NCBI RefSeq assembly: GCF_004798865.1
Contig: NW_025335641.1
Span: 14,053,015-14,117,014 of the forward strand
Origin: Varanus komodoensis
Lineage: Eukaryota > Chordata > Lepidosauria > Squamata > Varanidae
Length of the DNA stretch: 64,000 bases
Reading direction: 5' to 3'
Positions within the stretch are counted from its first letter, which is position 1. The number at the start of each line of letters is the position of its first letter. This document shows positions 56,447 through 64,000 of this stretch, in pieces. Under the pieces are notes generated by a model. The model saw nothing but the letters and a program-made list of their open reading frames with translations. It ran no database searches and was not told the origin of the DNA. The position numbers and the translations under genes are program-made.

Positions 56447-57342
56447 GTTGTCAAGTAAACATGTTTTGTACTGGACTAGAAGTCTTGTAATTAAGTTTAC
56501 ATGTGGGACTGAGGCTTAGATATTCCTGGAATTGGGGAAAGCACCATAATAGAGGTTAGAATTTTTCAGACCAACTGGATTTGGGGATCTTTCCAAATCA
56601 GAGTGCAAAAAAGCTGATGTCCAGTTGTTAGATGGGTTGATTATGTCCTCATTCCATGCTCTTATATGATGTGCCAGATGTCTTCTTGGATGCACTGCAC
56701 AATTTGGTGCATTTTGGAGGAATCTCTAGGCCAAACAAAGCCTTATATTGACCCAAGAGTGCAGGCTATTTTCTGACTCCTGACACAGATGATAATGTCA
56801 ATAATTATTTTATAAATGGAAAGGTAATTGTGTGCTTTCTTAAATTATGGTCACAGCCTGAGGCTGGAGAAATGGAAATAAGTGCTCTGCAAATTAGCAT
56901 GACTGAAGTGTGATACATTGCATCATAAACTTCTGCTCCAGACAAAACCAGGCTTGCTATTTTTAGATCCAGGCTTTCTTGGATGTCAGCCTAGAAAATA
57001 AAATAAAATTCTGCAGTGGGGAAAGCAACTTGATGGAGAGGAGTTGCAGGGGAATATTATGGGTGGAGAAGGGTTCAGCATCCTCTTGCCTCCATGCCTT
57101 TATTTCCCTACTGGAAATAACCATCTGTTGATGTTGTGTTTCCCTAAAACATGGAAAGTCAGGTTACATGCATTAGCATCTCAGTTGAAGTGGTACTCAT
57201 TGAGATGGTTTTTCAAAAGGATTATACAAATTCATAGATGACTGTTCTTGGAAATGCTGATTAATAAGGAAAGCTAATGGAACCTCCACATCCAAAGGCA
57301 GTAGTTCTCTGAATATACTGGGAAGGAAACTATAGGAGCGAA
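56447..57342. other. Unassigned DNA; 56770-56960 resembles conserved non-coding DNA
   Basis: 56770-56960 is AT-rich and repeat-free with CAATAATTATTTTAT, GCAAATTAGCATGA and TGCATCATAAA words. No gene is supported. Confidence 0.4.
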
Positions 57343-57575
57343 GAGCCAGTGTGGTGTGGTGGTTAAGAGCATGGGACTGGGACTCCGGCGATCTGGGTTC
57401 TAGTCCCTACTCGACTGTGAAGCCAACTGGGTGACTTTGGGCCAGTCACAGACTCTCAGCCCAACCTACCTCACAGGGTTGTTGCTGTGGGGATAAGATG
57501 GAGGAGGAGAATGATGTAAGCTGCCTTGAGCCCTTTGTAGGAAAAAGACAGGATATAATCGGAAAAAAAAAAAAA
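57343..57575 (+). mobile_element. tRNA-derived SINE, best-preserved copy
   Basis: The element starts GAGCCAGTGTGGTGTGGTGG. It has a box A-like GTGGTTAAGAGC (57359-57370) and a B box GGTTCTAGTCC (57396-57406) that fits GGTTCNANNCC, the Pol III internal promoter of tRNA genes. The body reads AACTGGGTGACTTTGGGCCA and CCAACCTACCTCACAGGGTT. The 3' end GTAAGCTGCCTTGAGCCCTT resembles the L2 tail, suggesting L2 machinery moved it. It ends in 13 As. Members of the same family are at 11646, 13389, 18626 (minus), 35925 and 37450. Confidence 0.9.
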
Positions 57576-57670
57576 GTATGGTCTACTTTTTTCCTAGTTT
57601 GAGCATTGGCCTGTTTGGCTTCTCCTGGTATAGCTGGGCAGGAGGATCAACACTACTCTTGATCCTCACA

Positions 57671-57743
57671 CTATGGTTGTGGGCTGCCCCGAGGCTTCGG
57701 CGAATGGGGCGGCATAGAAGTCAAATAAATATATAAATAAATA
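57671..57743 (+). mobile_element. L2-clade LINE tail, extreme 5' truncation
   Basis: GGGCTGCCCCGAGGCTTCGG, CGAATGGGGCGGCATAGAAG, TCAAATAAATATATAAATAA: only the last 70 bases or so of the young L2 subfamily. Confidence 0.88.
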
Positions 57744-60700
57744 CTCTTTGGCAAACCTCCCGATGATCCTGAATGTTTCTAACTGGCCACCACTGCAACC
57801 AACAGGGATTTTCTTCTGTTGTTAACCTGAAGCCAACCCCAAAGGGGAGATAAAGATAGCTTGGGAAGGAGCAAGTGGTTTCTTTCTCTTCCATCACTTG
57901 CTCCGTTTCCTACCCAGGTGCTAATAGTTGCTGTACAACTGCAAGGCCACTTCTCCTCTCTGTTCTTAGGATTCTTTATCTTTAAACCAAACACGGAGTG
58001 GTCGACCCATCAACAGAGGACACCTTCAGAAGGAGCGTTGTCCTTGAAGTACAGGCTGCCCTTGGTAAAATAGGATGTCTGAACACCCTACATTCTTAGA
58101 AAATAAAGAGAGTGGTTGGCTATGCAGGAGGAGGAAGAAAGAAAGACCAGTAGCTGTGTTAGAGTCCAAACAGATTGGCCAAAGGAGCTGGTTCCTCTTT
58201 TATTGAATGCAATCTCTCCTTCCTCTTAACTGATAATGAACCATAACAGTATCATAGCTTTCTAAGGAGCTCTCTGGAAGGGGTGGGCAGAGGAGCTGAT
58301 ACATTTTATTTCAGCCGCACCAATATGCCTTCTGGGGAAAAAACGTTGTTTTGTGACTTCTTACCATGGCAGCCCTTCTGTGAATGGGTGAGTTCCCACA
58401 AGCCAACCATTTTGTGAGAGCACCCATCAGACTCTCAAAATTCTGGACATGCTCACCAGACTGACATGTCAAGGGGCCCTTTCTCACTGAACCCTACGTA
58501 CACAGTTCAGTACTACATGCCTACAACCCCCAACCCTGCCACCCTGTGCATGAGCTGGGAGAAGAAGTGGAGGAGAAGGAGAGGGGAAAGACCCACAGAT
58601 TTACCCCCCATCCCCATTCCCTATTCCACTGATGGTCGCTTTTCATTGGTTGAGGGACTGCTGGTTGAATATGACCCATTTTCACCGAACCCATGATTTC
58701 AGAATAGTAGATGTAAGTTGATTGCAGACACGCAACTCACTGAGTGAAGGAGTGCTGTTTGAGATAGGAGCAACTGTTTTTATCATCTCCTTCCTGCTTC
58801 TCAAGAAGAGTTTTTAAAAATGACCAATGGGGTTGCTTTTTGTCCACTGGCCAAATCTAAAAAAAGGTTGCTGATGAGTGGAAGCATAAAATGTGTAGTT
58901 GTCAGCCTCAAGGGTCACATCCATTCACTTCCATTTTTTCTTCTTTTTCTTTGCCTAAAATCAATAAGGAAGAAATCAGAGACATCATAGACTGGAGGGC
59001 AAGAAGAATGAAACATTTAATATTAACACCCGGGTATCTTGCTCTCAGGACAGCTTACAACCTCATAACTATTTTATCAGGTTTCACTTTATTACTTGCC
59101 GGAGTGTCATCTAGCACTTTGTATGCTTTATAGGAGGAAAAAAGAACAACCAAAAACACACAAAAGAGAATCGGGGTTGCAGGCAATTCCAGCAAGAAGG
59201 CCTAAACTTGCAATTGATTTGGTTCTGTGGAGTTCTATGCAAAAGATTCTTATGCAAACAACTGAGTCACTGATTCCATCTCACATAGCAGTTCAGGCAT
59301 ACAACCCTACCTTCTATCTAAATGAAAATCTAAAGACTCATCATGGCTAATATTTCTTTACCTAAGCTGCCTGGTTTTCATCGACAATAAAATAAAAGGG
59401 TTATGATTACAGGACAGTGAAAACAAATATCGGGAGTAATTCATTACATCTAATCACTTTGAGAAAAGCCTTTTATGACCTATACTAAAGCCATGTTTTG
59501 TCTTCGAACATCAATATTACACACATACAGTGGCACAAAATGGAGATCAATATTCATGCAAAGGGCAAAGGCAATAAAAATTACTGAAACACAAAGAGTT
59601 ATTCTGCCACTGCTGAAATAAATCTCCAGAGCTTCCCTCTTGCTGCAAGGTCAACTATCTTTGATATAACCTTAGACTGACAGTATTGTTCCTTGACAGG
59701 GATGCCACTAGGGATGATTAAACATGTAAATGATTATGATATGGATAAAGGTAAGAGGACAAAGGTTCATTGAGTGCAGAATAGCTAAGTGGAGCACCAT
59801 ATTTATCAAAGCAAAAAGTAAAAAGATAGAAGACCTATTCAGGCATTTGGTATCCACAATTAATGAATGCACAGAGAGGCCAACGGGGAGGCAAGGGCTT
59901 CATGCCAATGGGTACACTGATTATGCGCCCCTTAATTGGAGTAAGGATGGAGGAATCACCATCTTGTGGGCCAAATATGGCCTTCAGGTTTCCCAGTCCA
60001 GCGTTCTAGTTTCCTCCTCATGCTCCTCCCTCTCTCCTGGCAGAGAAAAGGAGAAAGGGGAAAGCTTTCAGCTTTCTGATCAGCTTCCTTCTTTTCAGCG
60101 GTGAGAAAGGGAGCTTTGATCACTGTGCAATGGGATAAAGCTATTCTCTGATCAGTTGCTGATCTTTGCCATGTAGTGGATTGAACCTGGGAGGAACCTA
60201 GTGAGTGAAGCAGTCCTGCTAAATGCTGAGACTTGCCCTTTATATTTCTGAGAAGGCTTGGTATTTGAGATGCTATTTGAAAGTACTATTCAGTGAATCG
60301 CTCCAGCTGACTTTAGGAGACATTCAGAAGCCTTGTCCTGCTTATTTTTAATAAGTACAACTTCTGTCTGTCTGTCTGCATTTCTTTATTTATGGCATTT
60401 CTATTCTGTCCAACACACAAAATCTCAGGATGGCATTGAACACATTTTGGACCCATTTACTCTGCTTTTGATCGTATCTGTTTCCCTTTGGCCTTGATGG
60501 AAAACAATTGGAATTCAGGTTTAAAATGGAATTTTCAGGTTAAAATTAGAATTCAGGTTTAAAAGGGGGTGCCCATCCCTGTTGTGTGGGCATAGAGGTA
60601 GCCTTTTCCGGATACCAATCCAACATTGGCTGACTAACCAAAAAGTCACCAAGACCCAGGCACTAGGCTTAAGTCCAAGCTCCAATTCCAACCAGATCCA

Positions 60701-62544
60701 AATCCAAAGGCAGATGTGTCTAAGTTACGGGGTAAGTTAGGTTAGTTCAGGGGTACCTGGTGTAGCTGCTTCCAAATCAGTGAGCTAATTCAGGCAGATC
60801 AAAGAAACAGTGTAAAATGGAGAGTAAATTACACCCACACCCTCACAATCTAAGCAAATTCTTGCAATTGTGCAATAGTTCTGTGAGTTAATTCAAAAAT
60901 GGAGGAGGGACAAGCAAAGAATATCATCATCAGTTGTTCACCACCAGAAGTGAAATGGTTGCATTGAAACCAAAGGGTTGAGACGATAGCATTGGACAGA
61001 GATGTCTTCATTTCATGTCAGAACACAAGAGGTCTATCTGAACCCAAAGCAGGGTACAGATTAATGTTACATGCTAGAAAGACAATGACTGGGATGTCAA
61101 TTTGGCAAGTCAAGTGATCTCCCAAGTCTTCTCCTGCCCTCACCCCATTGCCCCGCCAATATCTATACCACTGCCCCAATGTAATCATGCCCTGCTCTAT
61201 GGCATACTGGGCTTCTAGGGCAGGTTGGAGCAATTAAACACTCTCTAGCCCTTTGGACTCTTTGGTAGGAGAGAAACCATGGAGCATGGTAGGCTAGAGC
61301 AGCCACCTCTCTTCTCTAAGTGGAGAGAAGAAAGCCTTCCTGCAGGGGAGGAAGAGTTACTCCCACCCCCACAAACCCCAAGAAAGTTCCTACTACATGT
61401 TGTGTGTGTGTGTGGGGGGGGGCATAGTGCCATGTGTTGTTTGTTTTTGTGTGTTCATGTATGTTTGTGTGTGAGAAAAGTGGCAGGAAGCAGAGCTCAG
61501 CCCTCCCCCAACACTGGCCCTGACCATGCCCAAGTACACATACATTCACGTGTGGGGAAAGAAGAGGGAAGGCCCACCTCTGCAGTGCCAACACTGGCTT
61601 CACCCAAGGCCTCATGCTCACTGCCACATGTGGCCTGTGGGGGGACAGAAAGGTCACTTACGCCTGCCACAATGGGGCGAAGACAGGAAATCTCCCCCCC
61701 CACCATGAAAACTCAGTGAAGGTTATCAGTGGTGAGCTAATTGTGAGCAAGCAGTTACAAACATCAGTTGGACTTGTGCACAGAACACGGCCACTGTGTT
61801 TTTTTGTTCTACTTTTTTCTGGTTGTATGAGACTTACTACGAAGGGGCTGCATCTTAATTATTTTGAATCTCTTTCTCTCCAGGGTTGGAGTAGTATATG
61901 AGCAACCTCAGATATTTATCTTCAAGCAGTGGGCTCACTTTTCTTATGACCTTTAAAAAGTCTCCAGGCAGCCTAGTCAAAGATCGCTTAAAAGCAGTGA
62001 CCTATGATTCCGCCCATCAACATCTAGCACTGACACTGCCACATAGGTTGTATTCTCTGCTATATATCAAGCTGACTATTCATACCACCTACAAGGAGCC
62101 AATGAGGGTCATCTACCTGATTTACTTCTTTTGGCATGGTGTGCCTCTTACATTCTAGCTAAGCCTCCCACTGGCCTTATAAAGGCAAAATATGACTATT
62201 CTGCATGAGACATAATTAATGCATCCAGGAATGACAGTTCAACAATTTTGTCTCTCTGTGTGAAGAAAATTTGTAATGCTGTACACTCCAGTTTGATAAT
62301 GGGACTGAAACATGTTTTTGCTTGAAACAATTGCACATTTCTTACATTTACCTATGCACTTAATTATTTTCTCTTCAAGTTGTCTTTATGGTCCACCCAT
62401 CCCTTCTTGCAGGTGTCTAACAACAGCATCAGGCATCTTTTCAAAAGTCCACAATAGAAATAGATAAGATTAAAATGGATGTGTGAAAAGGAAGAGATGG
62501 AAACAGAGAAGCTCAGATGTTTAAAATCCTCATCTAAGCAATAC
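57744..62544. other. Unassigned DNA with simple repeats and one old L2 tail
   Basis: 60385-60450 (TTCTTTATTTATGGCATTTC, CAAAATCTCAGGATGGCATT) looks like an antisense L2 tail. (TCTG)n lies at 60365-60379 and (GT)n plus a G-run at 61399-61422. 61279-61719 is open in several frames on both strands, the GT/CA tract giving VCVCGGG-like runs; no gene is called. Confidence 0.45.
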
Positions 62545-62820
62545 TGATGTTCTTCTTAGTGACTTACTTGTTATACATATTTGTTCATCACCCTTTGTTT
62601 TACAATACCTGGGTGGTATACAAAATGTACTCAGGAACCTGAACAAAATAGACAATAAAACAACATCGACCACAAAAATAAAAACCAGGAGATTCATGGA
62701 AAAGACCATTCCTGTGCACCAGCTTAATAAACCAGCGTGAAATACCTGTGCAAACAAATAGGCATTGAGCCTGTGTGAAAAAAAATATAATGGCAATGTG
62801 TGTTACACCTCCATAGAGAA
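62545..62820 (-). mobile_element. Old L2-type LINE 3' end (tentative)
   Basis: The plus strand ATCACCCTTTGTTTTACAAT, ACCTGGGTGGTATACAAAAT resembles an antisense L2 tail with CCCAGGTATTG. The stretch to about 62820 (GCATTGAGCCTGTGTG) may be the decayed coding end. Confidence 0.4.
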
Positions 62821-62955
62821 GATGCTCCACAATAGCAGACTCAAGATTAATGCCTGACATATCATATCACGTTTTACTCAAGTGAAGTGGGCTTATGAGT
62901 AGAATAATTTTGCAACTTCGCACAGTGGGAGTCTGCTGCTCAGATAGTATACTGA

Positions 62956-63046
62956 AGGTGTAGTCCTATGCATAGGAGTCCCAAGTTAGTTGGGGATGCT
63001 GGGAGTTGTAGTACTAATTTCTAAACAGGCATAGAACTGCATCCTG
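62956..63046 (-). repeat. Interspersed repeat (copy B)
   Basis: The reverse complement reads GATGCAGTTCTATGCCTGTT, TAGAAATTAGTACTACAACT, CCCAGCATCCCCAACTAACT, aligning with 30813-30895. The left part also holds CCTATGCATAGG, a self-palindrome. Confidence 0.55.
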
Positions 63047-64000
63047 AGTAACTCAATGTGTTTTCAACACACCATCTTGTGTAGTAGAACTGAGGCTGTG
63101 GGGATAGTGCCTTGAAAAACAGATAGCTAAGGTCACAGGTCTTAGAACTTGTTTTGCTTCATTGATTATCAAATACCAGTAGAGAACAAAAAGGTAGGGG
63201 GTGTTTTAGTTGATAATTGCTAAGAATAAAATACTTTGTTGATAAGTTAGAAGGAAATATTTCTAAAGAGGAGTCAAGGACCTTTCTTAAGTGTATGTAC
63301 ACTGTTCACCTGTATTCGACCCCTGAAGAAGAGGGTACGTTTGATGACATTCAGGGAAGATACAAAATTCTTATACATTTTGCTGGGGGTGGGGAGGTCT
63401 TACAAGGTGTCTCATTTCTCCCTGTTCCTGTGGTTCCTCCCCCAATAAAGAGAGGAGGGAGCAACTATCTCAGCATCAATTTTAAAGGTAAACATTATCT
63501 GAAAAAGGCATTAGAACTTCATATACCTTGCACCAACTCCCTGCATTAGAGAGTATTTTCATCATCCCACAAGAAAAATGGCTGAAATTTCAGGAAGTCC
63601 CACCTTACACTCAAAGAACTTATGCATAATTATGCCAACTTGCTCCTGCTAATTAACCATCACCTCAGCTTATCATAGAGTTGTGTCAATTATTGCACTA
63701 TTAAATTTTCCAAATACAAATGAATAATTTTGGTGGGGCAGACTTTTCTTTTAAAGCAACCTTGAATTGTTTGATTATTGTTAGGGCTTTTCTTTTCTTT
63801 CTTTTTTGTCTTTCTTTACTTGATACTTTTAGCCCATAGCTTTGGCTTTCCATCTTCTTTCTGAATTAGTCGCATGAGTGATCTCACCCAGTCATTTGAC
63901 AGGATCACATCACAATGCTGTGCAGCCCATTAGATTTGCCAGTGTAATTATGTAAGTAAGGAGTGTGAAGGAAAGTGGTGCAAAAGTACAAGCAAACAGT
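63047..64000. other. Unassigned DNA; 63590-63960 resembles a conserved non-coding element
   Basis: 63590-63960 is AT-rich and free of recognised repeats. It has TGCATAATTATGCC (a near palindrome), GCTAATTAACCAT, CAATTATTGCAC and ATGAATAATTTT, dense in homeodomain-type ATTA cores. The frame at 63217-63549 has no domain. Confidence 0.4.

Noticed and set aside
59020-59090. Antisense L2 tail
   Set aside because: Only CTCTCAGGACAGCTTACAAC resembles the tail, with no flanking support.
1-64000. CRISPR arrays, operons, riboswitches or phage-like modules
   Set aside because: Composition, LINE/SINE content and low coding density show vertebrate nuclear DNA; no direct-repeat array with regular spacers is present.

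Overview
The window looks like vertebrate nuclear DNA, most likely from a squamate reptile (lizard or snake). The evidence is the repeat mix: many CR1-group LINEs of the L2 type sharing one GC-rich 3' tail, lizard-type CR1 3' ends, RTE/BovB LINE pieces, tRNA-derived SINEs with Pol III boxes, and short palindromic DNA-transposon-like repeats. The sequence is AT-rich and CpG-poor. I recognise no host protein-coding exon, CpG-island promoter or gene end, so this is read as intergenic or deep intronic DNA. Species and neighbouring genes cannot be told from the sequence.

Layout. 1-10 kb: an L2 tail, a 3'-truncated 7SK RNA copy (577-800), a CR1/L3-type fragment, and a BovB LINE (8738-9948) carrying a nested CR1 3' end and a nested L2 tail. 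10-24 kb: mostly unassigned AT-rich DNA with SINEs, an L2 end (15532-16073), a relic of the CR1 ORF1 esterase domain (16500-17034), and an unassigned stretch open on both strands (17149-17720). 24-44 kb: L2, CR1, SINE and palindromic repeats scattered in unassigned DNA, plus a CpG-rich patch near 30.1-30.3 kb. 44.5-46.4 kb: two L2 copies head to tail on the minus strand; the longer keeps a nearly open reverse transcriptase. 47-58 kb: a BovB 3' end, more L2, a CR1 ORF2 end (52529-53326), an almost perfect 201-bp tandem duplication (56045-56446), and the best-preserved SINE (57343-57575). 58-64 kb: mostly unassigned, with old L2 tails and AT-rich tracts that resemble conserved non-coding elements.

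No multi-gene system was found. What is readable is a record of LINE activity: L2 and CR1 copies inserted into BovB and next to each other, SINEs whose 3' ends resemble the L2 tail (which suggests L2 machinery mobilised them), and a retrocopied 7SK RNA. Candidate regulatory elements are called only from base composition and motif content, so they are given low confidence. Most long open frames here are judged to be chance or LINE-derived.
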